Source of the DNA: Catonia carolina
Taxonomy: Eukaryota > Arthropoda > Insecta > Hemiptera > Achilidae
Assembly (NCBI GenBank): GCA_035578175.1
Contig: JAQMRL010000003.1
Span: forward strand, 108,662,469 to 108,726,468
DNA: 64,000 nt
Direction of reading: 5' to 3'
Shown: piece by piece, positions 1 through 10,908 of the stretch
Numbering within the stretch: the stretch's first letter is position 1
How the letters are laid out: each line of letters opens with the position of its first letter
Notes under the pieces: model-generated
Told to the model about the DNA's origin: nothing
Seen by the model: the letters and a program-made list of their open reading frames with translations, nothing else
The model's database searches: none
Position numbers and translations under genes: made by a program

Positions 1-1700
1 TTCAGCTTCTTACTGATTTCCGTTGAGATATTTTGTTCACACACATATACACACAGGTCAATCCACTAAAGACATGTTCAGGGGTCATCGTTCCACTTTT
101 GAAGTCGAGTTTTTTCAATATGTGTTTGATGTTGAATAAGATTTTGAACCGTGTGGATCTTGGTAAGGTTAATGCGTTTTGGCAGCTTTGTTAGCTTCCA
201 CATTTTCATTAATACCCACTTGAGATGAGCTCCATATAAATACCACTTAATTACTAATTTAAAAATTCTTGTGTACAATAAAAAATGTTTAACAAAATTA
301 GGAACCTAAATGTAGATATTATTTTTAGGGTCAGTGCGAATGAGAAAATATTTATATAGTCTAAGGATAAGTGTACGTACTTGAATTACTGTTTGATTAC
401 TTAAGCCTCGTTGTAGATTATAAAAGACCAGAGTTGTATTTTAAAGGTTTTTCTTCCTCCGGGAGGACTACTGCCCAGCCAAAGCATTATCGTTTTTTGA
501 ACCTTCAGTAAAACTCATTATCTTTAAAGTGCTCAGTGTGTCTTAACGAAAGACCAAATTTTGAAAGAAAATTGAAACAAACACTATAAACTCAAATTGA
601 GTAACACAAACTTATAAAATTGCAAGGATGTTGGTCAGTAATCCATGCTGCAATAACACCAAAACTGTTCTAATTTAGAAATGTACAAAAAAAGATTTGA
701 CACGACGCTGAAAATCTTGCACCCAGAAACCCTTACCGACTTCATCACCTACTTCAGTGTCTTGTGGTGTCCTTCGGTATTGATAAGAATTATTTCATAA
801 ACTTTAAGTAGGGTAACTTAGGGTACTATGGGCATGGTTAACGTAATTTGTTAATAACAAATACGCAAGATTAAAAAATTCATTATATTTACAAGAGAAC
901 TCTTTACACCTTTCTCTCCGTCTGCGTTAGCAGTAAATGCAAAACAGTCAACGGTAAACAAAAAAAACACCTTTCTTTAGCAGTTACTAAAGTTTCATAT
1001 CGTTAAATTTATGTCTTTATTTACAAATAGAATAAATTTGTGGTATTTTCCGTGTGCTCACACTCCCTATGTAAGAGGGTAACATAAGCACACTTTTGGG
1101 GAATATGAACACGTTTAAAAACATTTTGTTTTAATACTTAATGAACACTTTAAACAAGGTTGATAATGCATAATTTATTATTTAATGCATAATTAATTAC
1201 AATAGCACTTATACCAAATAATTGTACTCTCAAATGTATGTTTGACTTTCTTGAATTTTGAATAAAACTTTAAAAAATATTAGGAAATAACGGAAAAATT
1301 ATAAAAATTAGTTTTGTAAATTAATTGTCAATATTAATGGTTATTAACTTCATGAAAAACAATGTTAAAATTTTTGAAGAAAGTAAAATATTTCTAATAA
1401 TTTTATTTAAGGTTACAATAGTCGTTATTTCCACAAAAAAAGAAAATTTTATCATCGTTTGGTAACATCCCTGATTAAATATTTGGTACAATGCTAGAAA
1501 AAATGAACAACGTAATTGAAAATTAAGGTGCAATCATACAGGAATAAAAAGCTTATTTTTTACAGTTTCCGCAAGTTATATTATTTAATAACTTATATAT
1601 AGTTCCGTGCATTCAGTCCGTTTAGAAAAAAAAAATTGCGTTTCTTAATACTTCTGGGTAAAATCTGATGGCGTCATGAAATTAGGTCGGTCCTGTGAAT
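1..1700. repeat. Left part of duplicated segment A, non-coding
   Basis: Near-identical to 54964-56690, with only scattered substitutions and small indels. The first 90 bases resemble part of the R4 repeat. Short open frames here (for example 78-278) are not coding: they are shared with segment D only because the DNA is duplicated. No gene was recognised. Confidence 0.75.
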
Positions 1701-1739
1701 TGGCCTAATAGTACTTTTTTAATTTCTTTTTTTAAAATA

Positions 1740-2450
1740 CCTAATGAGCTACTAACAACAAAACAATAGGTATTAAAACAAATTTCTATAGTAATATTTG
1801 CCAATTGATTAGTCACGATTAATGAAATAGTTTTTATTTCTTCAATAATTTATGACCAATCAAATTAATTCGTTTATTATTACACATTAACAGAACGTAA
1901 TCCAGAAATTTACGATTAAAACCCGAAATAGATACGAAATACTTAAAAAACTTTTTATCCTCTATAACCGAAAAAAAATTGTAATGGGCTACTTAATTTG
2001 AATAACAAAATATAGGCATTAAAACACAATTTTCAAGTAACAATGCAAATTCATTAGTCACGATCAAGTAAGTATTTTGTATTTCTTCATTAATTTATGA
2101 CAAATCAAATTAATTCGTTTATTGTTACACATTAACAGAAAGTAATACTGAAATTTATGGTTAAAGCCCGAATCAGATACAAAATACATAAAACACTTTT
2201 AACCCACTATCATCAAAAAATAAAATTGTAATTAACAACTTTATTTGAACTACAAACAATAGGTATTAAAACATATTTCTAAAGTAATGATTGCAAATTG
2301 ATTAGTCACGATCAATGAAATATTTTTTATGTTTTTCAATAATTTATGACCAATTAAATTAATTCGTTTGTTGTTACACATTAACAAAAAGTAATCCAAA
2401 AATTTATGATTAAAACCCGAATCAGATACAAAATACGTTAATTTTAAATA
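1740..2450. repeat. Tandem array of about 245-bp monomers upstream of copy 1
   Basis: Three monomers start a shared block (GGTATTAAAACA or a variant, then GATTAGTCACGAT) near 1769, 2013 and 2260, giving periods of about 244-247 bases. The array ends about 85 bases before the TATA box. Related arrays lie upstream of the other three copies with different monomer numbers. Confidence 0.75.
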
Positions 2451-2535
2451 AGTTTAAATAATATAACGACAGTTGACTTAATTTTTTTTCATTTCATTAA
2501 AGGGAAAAATTGTCTTTACAAGTAGATTAGTTACC

Positions 2536-2575
2536 TATATAAGGCTGGATTGGCGGAATCGAAATACATTCAATC
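2536..2575 (+). promoter_or_regulatory. Copy 1 core promoter (TATA plus initiator)
   Basis: TATATAAG at 2536-2543 is followed about 30 bases later by an arthropod-type initiator ATTCAATC (A at about 2572). This predicts a 5' UTR of about 65 bases before the ATG at 2637. The same pair occurs at the same distance in all four copies. Confidence 0.65.
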
Positions 2576-2636
2576 CTTCTAGTACTGGAAAGCAGAACTG
2601 ATCTGTTCGAGGAAGAAATCACTTGTGACGATCAAA

Positions 2637-5600
2637 ATGGCCAATTTGATGAACTGGTTTAGTATTTGTAAAGGTAATTACTTCATCTAATGTTTAGTCT
2701 TAGGTTTCAGTCATTTAATTTTAACATATTTTGAAAGAAAAACCAGATATATGCGTTTTTCACTTCTTTTAAGATGCCAAGAGGAGCTTAATGCTGTCGA
2801 AATGTCTGGTATCGATTTCATTTAGTGTAATTATTTAAATGCACATTTAACCCTTAACTGGTGAGGTGGTATTATTGGAACACTCACAGTGAGGTGGGGT
2901 CTCACAGACCCCCTCAAATTTTTTCATTTTTTACACAAATTAAAATTTTTTATTGTTATGCAATGGCTTAAGTACATTTTTAAACTGGTATAGAAATTTG
3001 AAATAGAGCTAGAAATAAAATACACTTCGCTTAACCATTTCAAAAAAATATTTTTTATTTTACACTCGGAACAATGAACTCAAAACCTTTGTTTATTAAA
3101 ATTCTATCTAAAATAGACAAAAAAAATATTTGATAATTTTAAAATGGTTACACCTTTTAATTATGAGTTTAAAAACAATTCGAATAAATCAGAATAATTC
3201 TAAAATAAAACTAAAAAATTCTGCACGGTTTTAAAATTTGTAAAAATATGCTGATATTACACTGAATAAACACTAAACGTCTCTCAGTTTTCTCCACAAA
3301 TAGAGCAAAGATCAGCTCTACAATCCAGGCAGTATGGTTTTGACATCTTCTGCATTGAAATTTTGCTTTCCTATCTCTTTCTCTAGGACACGATTGGCAT
3401 CTTTTTCTTTTTTCTCCCACACGAACATTTTGCTGTGGCACTGTTTCTCCTAAAAGGTTTGCAACCATAGACCGTAACTGTTTCGGAAGAACTTCATTAT
3501 GGATACGCCTTCTCTAGTGTGGTTCCACTAAAGACTTTGCCAGGTTTTTCAAAAAATTAAAGCGTGTCGGTTTCTGGATATTGGGCACTGAGTAATGAAT
3601 CACGTATGCGTTTACACCAGCAATGTTCAATATTGCAAAAAATATTACTGTAGGCCATCTTTTTGTTCGCCTACTGGTGTTGTAACCAGCGCATTTCTGG
3701 TCCAATACATCCACTCCTCCTTTTGTGGAATTGTAAAATGCTATTTATAGCTGGTTTTCCGGTCTCTTTATCTTGTGATACATTGAGGACAAACGTATGA
3801 CAGCTTTACTTTGTTTTGGAACATAAAAGTGAAGAGTGAGGTCACTAGTGAACCCATAAACTGAGCTTAGTACGTTTCTAGACTTTTTAAGCAAAAACTC
3901 AAGTGGAATTTCACCTTTATTTTACCGAAGAGTTCCTACGTAAGTTAAAATTCGTTTTTTTAAATTCTCCAGCATACTAAATTGAAGAAAACCAATTATC
4001 AGCAGTCACATTTCTATTGCTATTGTATATAGGTTTTGACAAACGCAGAACACTCTGGGTGGGTTTTAGGAAATTTTGCTCTTCTTTGCTAAGACCCTCA
4101 CCATCACAATTTTTTCCAGTATAATCACATTAAATTTTTTATAACATTATCAGGAAAATCTGGGTCGTTAACTCTAAACTGTTTATCTCCAGACGCCATT
4201 TTTGTAAATCACTATGAGAACGAAACTAATACACTCACGGTGAGGTGGGGTCTGACAGACCCTAAAGCAACTTTAACTTGTTGTACCGACTATAAAATGG
4301 AAAACTAGAAAGCAAACAGATCGTAGGGGAGCTCAACACTAACTTACTTGAAGGTACTGAACGCGTCAAGGTCATCAGACTCTCAGTGTTGCCAATGTTA
4401 AAAAATGAAAATTTCCTGGGGTTTGGCAGACCCAACCTTAACAGTTAAGGGGTAAGCCCCTTTTCCTTATAAATATACTCTTCAATATTAGAAATCGAAC
4501 GTTCAATTTTTGCCTTTAATTAAAAACGTGTAAATGGATTGTAATCAAAAATACTTAAAATACTCCCGGAAGGGAAAATCTGCCCGTGTAATATTACGGG
4601 ATCATTGTGGAGACAACCCTTTGGATATGAAACAATCGGCAAAGAACGAGTCCGTAACAAGTCTGGCGTGTCATCGAAAGTAACGAAATTTGCACTGTAG
4701 CCCTGCCACTAACAGTCTCGTTCGTATAAATTTAACGTAGCAATACACAAATTAATGAATTTATTCCCAGTGGAAATGTTACATCCTCAAGTACTTCCAC
4801 CATCCCTTACATGTGACGTTACGATTTTGTAAACTTCCAGTCACGCGGAATTTATTTATTAAAACCAATGCTGTTTACTTATTTGTAAGAATAGAATTAT
4901 AATATATTAACTAAAAATCATCATATACTGGTTGTTTTAAGCAAAACAAAGTTTATAAATAAATACATCCAGTCTCGTAAAATTTACTTATTAATGCAAC
5001 ATTATGTTTTACAATATTTTTGCATGGCTTAAATTTTGACCGTTGCCAATACTTAAGGCGTTTTTTAATGTTAATCTTTCTCTTAACACACTAAATAAAC
5101 AGGCTTTGTACTTTTCAGTCACCTAACTAACTGTTGGATTTCAATAGTCCAAAAGTTGAACTTCATTACTTTTTATAATTTTACCAAGGGACATGCTTAT
5201 TGGCACACTTACACCCTTCTTCAGCTACTAAAGATTCTTGCAACTCAAGGTGGATTTTACTCAGCTGCGTCTAACATCGGGCATTTACAATGTTATTGAG
5301 CAGTTTGCTTTCAATTTTTTGAATAGGGTTTCTGTTGGATTGGTTTGGGCATACGTCCATATGAGTTTTAACACTTGAAAAGATCAACAGTTCAGAGTTT
5401 AACTGAAAAGCCAATAATTTTTTGAACTCTATTAGAATTTTATCTTTTTCCTTATTGTATTCTTCGTCGTGAGTTTGCTATCTTGGTTCAACCCAAGATC
5501 GTTTACTGTGTTGGGTAAACGATTATTTAAGAAAATGACAAATTTATTTACCATTGTGTTGCATCTAAATAAATCTTAACGAACACATTTCAATTGTTTT

Positions 5601-7111
5601 AACCAACACATTAGTGAATGTACTTTATTGTTTTTTTCAGGGTAAGGTTTAGCAGTAATGTTGATTATGACGCTAGGCTTCTCAAACTCTAAAGCGATAG
5701 TGGTAGGTCAAGAAGACTGTATGACTCCATCATGTGAGAGGTTTTGTCCTCCTAATACTGAAGTTTGTGCATTTGATTCCGGACCCGACCGATATATAAC
5801 TTTTCCTGATATTTATACTTTCTGTATGGTAGCTTTTAACAATCCTCGTAAGTAAATTTTCTATTATTTTATAATATATTCAAAATATGTAACTAAATAA
5901 TTTTCTAATTTTTGTGCAAAATACTTTCAGTTAAACTAAACCAAATAGCAGTTAATTCTTGCTTTCCAATAAGAGGCCAATCGTTGTTGCAAGCGTGTCA
6001 TTCCAGTCTTATGATGCACCTGAAATATTTTGTGTTTCGTAGAGCGGTTAAGTGAGGCATTCTAAGAGAATACTGCTAGAGATGAAACGAAGTAGTGCAC
6101 TTATTTCTTCATTTAATTATGTAGAACGTTTATGAAGCTTCCTCAACAGTCGACTTAACTCTGTACTGGACGGCAATTCGCTTTTGCAAAAAATTAGGAT
6201 ACAGAAAAAATTAAGCGACGTATGGAATAATAAAAAACGATGTCTCATTGTATTGATAGTGAATTTCAAGAAATGTCATTAAGAAGTTACTTTAATACAA
6301 TGCATAATTTTAGTAAATCGTCGCACGGCGAGTAATTAGTGTACTATAGTTCTATTTATATTTATGTATTTGTTACTTTTTGTAGTAAAATGTAACGCCT
6401 TACGATTTAAAATTCTTTAGTAGTAGTCGTAAGTAAATTATGTAAGATTATGATACCAGTATATTTGTGATCATTATTTGAACAAAAAATTGCAACCTTA
6501 TTGTTGGTTCTTCTTTAAAAGGTTCCAGTAAGTCATCAGATTTAAGTCTTCAATATATCGTGCCCTTATGCCTTTCTATGTTGCGAAATTGAAGCTAATT
6601 TATTTCATTTATTTTACTAGCCGTTATCAAAAGTACCGAGCATTAGCGTAATTTTTTACCAGTTAGGAATATTTTATAGTCATCTTACGTACTGTAATTG
6701 TAAGTCACAAGTTGTTGCAATCGTAATTATTTATTCCGCTCGACTAATTTGTGTAGAAAATACTGTTTCGGAATTGAAGGAAAGCTTAACAATTTTTTTT
6801 CTATCAGAACTAATAAAATTGTAGACGCACAGCCGTAGATTCTGATTTATGATAAAAACGGATAATCTTATCATGAAATAGGTCTACGTTACCCAATAAC
6901 AGCGTGCTGACGAGCGCTGTACCTTTACGATGTTACCTAGAACATTAGATCGTGTTCCCATTCTTTTTTCAGAAATAATTTTATGCTTTTATGGCCATCT
7001 TCATAAAGATTTTTTTCTTTTGCAGATTTACTTCTTTGCCACTGCAGTAAATGTAACGAAACACAACTTGAGAATACAACTCTGACTTTATTAGATGTCA
7101 TGAAACATTAG
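2637..7111 (+). CDS. Secreted Kazal-like cysteine-rich protein, copy 1 (disputed start of exon 2)
   Basis: Three exons: 2637-2673, 5641-5847 and 7026-7111, joined by phase-1 GT-AG introns. Exon 1 encodes MANLMNWFSICK, the start of a signal peptide. Exon 2 completes the hydrophobic core and holds five cysteines. Exon 3 holds three more (LCHCSKC) and an 18-residue tail with two N-glycosylation sequons (NET, NTT). The spacing C-x6-VC followed by a Y-x-T-x-P-D block and FC resembles a Kazal inhibitor fold, with an extra cysteine pair. Read from the acceptor used by the other copies, codon 14 is TAA (5643-5645) where copies 2, 3 and 4 have TTA. Everything downstream stays open, so either a downstream AG (5654-5655) is used, giving about 104 residues with a shortened signal, or the gene is newly dead. 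A start at the internal ATG 5658 is a third possibility. Expression is not shown by the sequence. Confidence 0.62.
2851..4451. mobile_element. piggyBac-family transposon relic in copy 1 intron 1
   Basis: Ends are CCCTTAACTG and CAGTTAAGGG, next to TTAA on the left and GTAA on the right (a decayed TTAA). Segment B has an empty site reading ATTTAAGCCCC. The minus strand encodes transposase pieces: near 3514-3714 a conserved block with DQKCAGYNTSRRTKRWP and NIAGVNAYVI, and near 3230-3440 a C-terminal cysteine-rich zinc-finger domain (RCQSCPRERDRKAKFQCRRC) that continues as CLDCRADLCSICGEN only after a one-base frameshift. A likely start, MASGDKQ, lies near 4198. The element is internally deleted and inactive. 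Confidence 0.85.
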
Positions 7112-7123
7112 ATGTGATGGTCG

Positions 7124-7129
7124 AATAAA
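7124..7129 (+). terminator. Copy 1 polyadenylation signal
   Basis: AATAAA 13 bases after the stop codon, in the context CGAATAAAG, which is kept in copies 2 and 4 and nearly so in copy 3. The 3' UTR is probably very short. Confidence 0.6.
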
Positions 7130-8905
7130 GTTTTCTGAAGATACCTGAAAATGTTGAATTATTTTTTATAACTTCTATCCAAGCCAATAATCCGGAATAA
7201 CTAACGATCGCAAATATTTTATCTAACTTTAACCAGTGTGTTAATCGATGTGTTAATCCTGATGTCTTCAATTTTAGTAATTGAACTAGTTAACCTATCA
7301 AAATTTATGGTATCTGTTCGACAAAAGCAAACTTAACGTAAGAACTAAACGGCTAGTATGCACGAGAGAGTTTACTCACTTTAACGGAAAATCTTTTAAA
7401 ACACATCACACGACCTTTTTACTACGACGGTGTGATTCTCCACGAGCGTTTCTCTTCGATTAATTTGTACCGACAGCTCCATCTGTGAGGTATTTAGGGC
7501 TATACTTTGAATGCCGATTAACTTGGAACTCTCATGTCTCGGTTAAAAGACGCACGTTAAATAACAGATTTACGAATATTGGTCCATGCACCCTAATGCG
7601 TTTCTAACGCTACCTTACATAACAACCAAAACATCCTTCTTGCAACAGGCGTTCGGATTCAACCTTATAGAAAATTCTAGAACAGACTTCTAGCTAAATG
7701 AAGCAAATTGATAAGTAAACTTTGTTCTCTAAGTTACATATATAACAAAATAAAGGCAACAGCGTTGGGAAGGAAATCCTGACCCACTGGTACAAAACTT
7801 CTATTCTCAAAGGTTAAGTTCTGGAGATGCGGTAAAAAAAATAAACAAATTTTAATTTGTACTAGGCGCATTGGAAGAACAAACAACCGATAAACGAAAA
7901 TTGTATGCTTAAAATAGTATTTAATCTTTATAATACAAACTTAACACTAATGACAAGAAAAATTGGTATTCAAATATTACCTTGAAACTTTCTGACTATG
8001 TGACTCGAAACTTTACGACCGAAAAAAGTTGTACCACACCCAAAATAATAATAGCAAAAAAGTTACACGGTAACCTAAAACCCAACATCGGACGAAAAAT
8101 AGCTAGAAACAAAAATAATTATCTTCAAAGTTATTCATTAAATTCACTTCCAACATAACATCGTTACATTTATGGTTTTACCATTTTGCTTTTGACCTAC
8201 ACAGAAATATTTTTGAAGACTAAAAAACAAGTTCAATTGTTAAAATCAACAAGAAACTTGTAAAATTTTACTTCCGCAACATATGCGACCTTCTAGTGAA
8301 TTTTTAAGCGCGGATGTCGCCCTGCGTCTCTAAACTTTGGGGATGTCAGGTCACGGCCAAACGGCGGCTACGCTCTGGACACTCGCAAGTGGGTTCACAC
8401 CTTCTAAGGCTGTTTACAGCTAATAAATGCCGAGCAAATTCAGTAAAATTAAAATTACAGTAGTATTGTGTAATTTGTCCAGTTTCCATTGTCGTCTGTA
8501 TTCCTAAACCGTGTTGTAGTGGTCAGCTCAATGTGGAATACCAAGTTCGATTCCTGATTTGAACTGATATTAAAAGAGTAAATTGCTTAATTGTACTTAT
8601 TTCTCTCAAAATCTAAATAATTGGATGATTGATTGAAATATTCCTACCACCACTACAGTGACTATAACAAAGACTTTATAGTGTACATAAGACAAACAAC
8701 ACCGTAGTTTAGTACGTCAAACCATACTGATTTTAATGTGAATTCAAATAATACAAGTTGGTTAGTACAGGGTGTTTCATCTAAACCATTATCCATTACA
8801 AAGTCAATAAACCTGCTTCTCTTATCTAGCCACAAGTGAAAAAAGTATCGTTACCTGTACGTTACAATCAAACATTCATATTACTTCATAAAGCTTTAAC
8901 AGTTA
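7130..8905. other. 3' flank of copy 1, non-coding
   Basis: Shared with segment D (62074-63850) and in part with B and C. Around 8470-8660 is a tRNA-like stretch (GTAGTGGTCAGCTCAATG, then GTTCGATTCCTG) which also recurs near 21360 and 37400. No gene was recognised. Confidence 0.6.
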
Positions 8906-8907
8906 TA

Positions 8908-9491
8908 ACAAAATTAAATTACTCCTCATAAGGGTATGCCAATTTTATGATAAAACTAAATTAGTTCTCACAAGGGTATGCCAATTTGTAATAGATTATT
9001 ATTTAATATCATATTCTTTATTGGTGTTGCATCAGCTTTCAAGTTTGATTTTATTATTTTTCCATTTACCTTGTCTCCTATTTCGTTCAATAAAACATTA
9101 TTCACATTTAACACATTATAGTTTTTATTTAATCAATATATTTTCATAATTACAATCACAAGTTTCATTGTTTGTGCAATTCTAAAATACTACTCCTGTT
9201 CTTAATACTGTAAAATCAACTCACTGGTTTCATTTGATTTGAATGTTAAAATCAAACGACAACAATTTTTTATATTATTTATTTTATCCTATACATTATT
9301 CTATTTTATCCTTGGTCTCTACTAAATTGAAGTGCAATTCTTGACTTAGTTCATTTATTTTTCTGTCCACGTCATTACATTTTTGATTAACCTCAATCAT
9401 GTTGTTTATAAAATCATTCAGTTCCATGTACTTATTATTTGTTTTTTCTAGTCTATCATTGAGTTCCCTATTTTGGTTTTCTATTATTCCT

Positions 9492-9571
<80 letters not shown>

Positions 9572-9832
9572 TATTAATAAACGAATGTATGAATGTACGA
9601 ATGGGACGTCTAATAAAAACATGTTGTTATCTTGAGGTTTTACGCCCCATTAAAATAATATTTACAACGTTTATTTCTTCTTCTTAGTTGCTTAGTAACC
9701 ATATTTTGTTTATGAAAATTAAAGAATTTTAAAAAATTTTATTTTAATCAGCTGGAGTTATTTATATTTATTTCAATAGACTCAAATATAAACAAATCCA
9801 GATGTCCGTCAATTTTGTATTATTACACAGTC
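8908..9832. mobile_element. Insertion found in segment A only (non-autonomous element)
   Basis: Segment D reads AACAGTCTACT where A has about 925 extra bases. ACAGT borders both sides, a likely 5-bp target duplication. The ends are loosely inverted (TATAACAAAATT and AATTTTGTATTATTAC). A shorter relative is at about 23275-23870. It contains a long (TA)n run at 9498-9566, which creates the low-complexity open frames on both strands; these are not genes. Confidence 0.72.
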
Positions 9833-10905
9833 TACTAATTCAATTGAAAAAAAAAATTTCCTTGCTTATACCGTTATTAAGAATTAAGGTAGGGTATATG
9901 TGTTCATATTAGACAACAAAAATAGACAATTACGGCCTGAGGATTTAAAAGACTTCCAAACTACTTCAAAGCTGGTGAACTACAAGGAAATACCATTTAC
10001 GCAAGTAGCAAGGTTACCTTTCAGCTGACCTCTGCATGTTTTTACTATAAAGACATCCTGTGATAAAAAAACGTGCCTGAGAATCGCGCAAACATAAAAT
10101 TTAATATAACGTCAACTAATAGACAGAGAAAAAAGAAAAAAACTATATATAAACTATATATATACTAAAACTTCCTCAATGGATATTTTAAAGACCAAAC
10201 TGAAAGCGCAAAAATGGCAAAGGAATTAGTGACTTCAAAAAGAGAGACGTCAAGACAGCCTTCTTGTACATGCACTATTCAAGACGGAATAAAATAATTC
10301 CACTATTCTTAATTTATACTGAGAAAAATTTGCATTTATGTCCTAAATCAAGTTAGATGTATAAATTATTGTGTGTTCGTTAAGTAAAAGTAATTGTATA
10401 TTTTCTTTCATAGTAAGCTACAAAAATTTTCCTTGTTAAAAATATATTGTGACAATATTGAAAAAAATTATGGTTAACGAAATTTCTAGTACTTAATTCG
10501 TGAATGGTAAAGAGTCGATAATAGAATGAAAAAGTAGCAATAGGGTTAGTTAAAAAAGAATACTTATTTATAAAAGTATTTTAAAAGGGTCTTTGTTGTA
10601 CAACTGTTTGTGATAGAGTCGGTTGGTTATCTGTAACACCTTTTATTTTATTGATTTTGTTTAAATTAGTTATGATCTCCGAGAAGCAATAAAAATGATT
10701 TTTGTAAGAAACAGACCTCAGTTTTTCTAGAATATTTCTTTAACCCACCTATTTAAAGAGATTATATGACTATATACACAATATATATACAATTATATGA
10801 TTATAAAAACGTTTTTAATGATGTTGAATTTTTCAAACGGATAAAGGTAAAATTATTCTTATTAAAGAATTCTTGACGTTCGACGGTACACTTTCATTAA
10901 ATTAA
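9833..10905. other. End of segment A and unassigned AT-rich sequence
   Basis: 9833-9990 matches the right edge of segment D. From 9990 to 10905 I see no gene, repeat copy or RNA. Confidence 0.5.
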
Positions 10906-10908
10906 TAC

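Noticed and set aside
78..278. 66-codon minus-strand frame also found at 55041-55241
   Set aside because: It is preserved only because the whole segment is duplicated. It has no start context, domain or splice partner.
9296..9635. Overlapping open frames on both strands with long Ile-Tyr repeats
   Set aside because: They are created by the (TA)n microsatellite inside a non-coding insertion that is absent from segment D.
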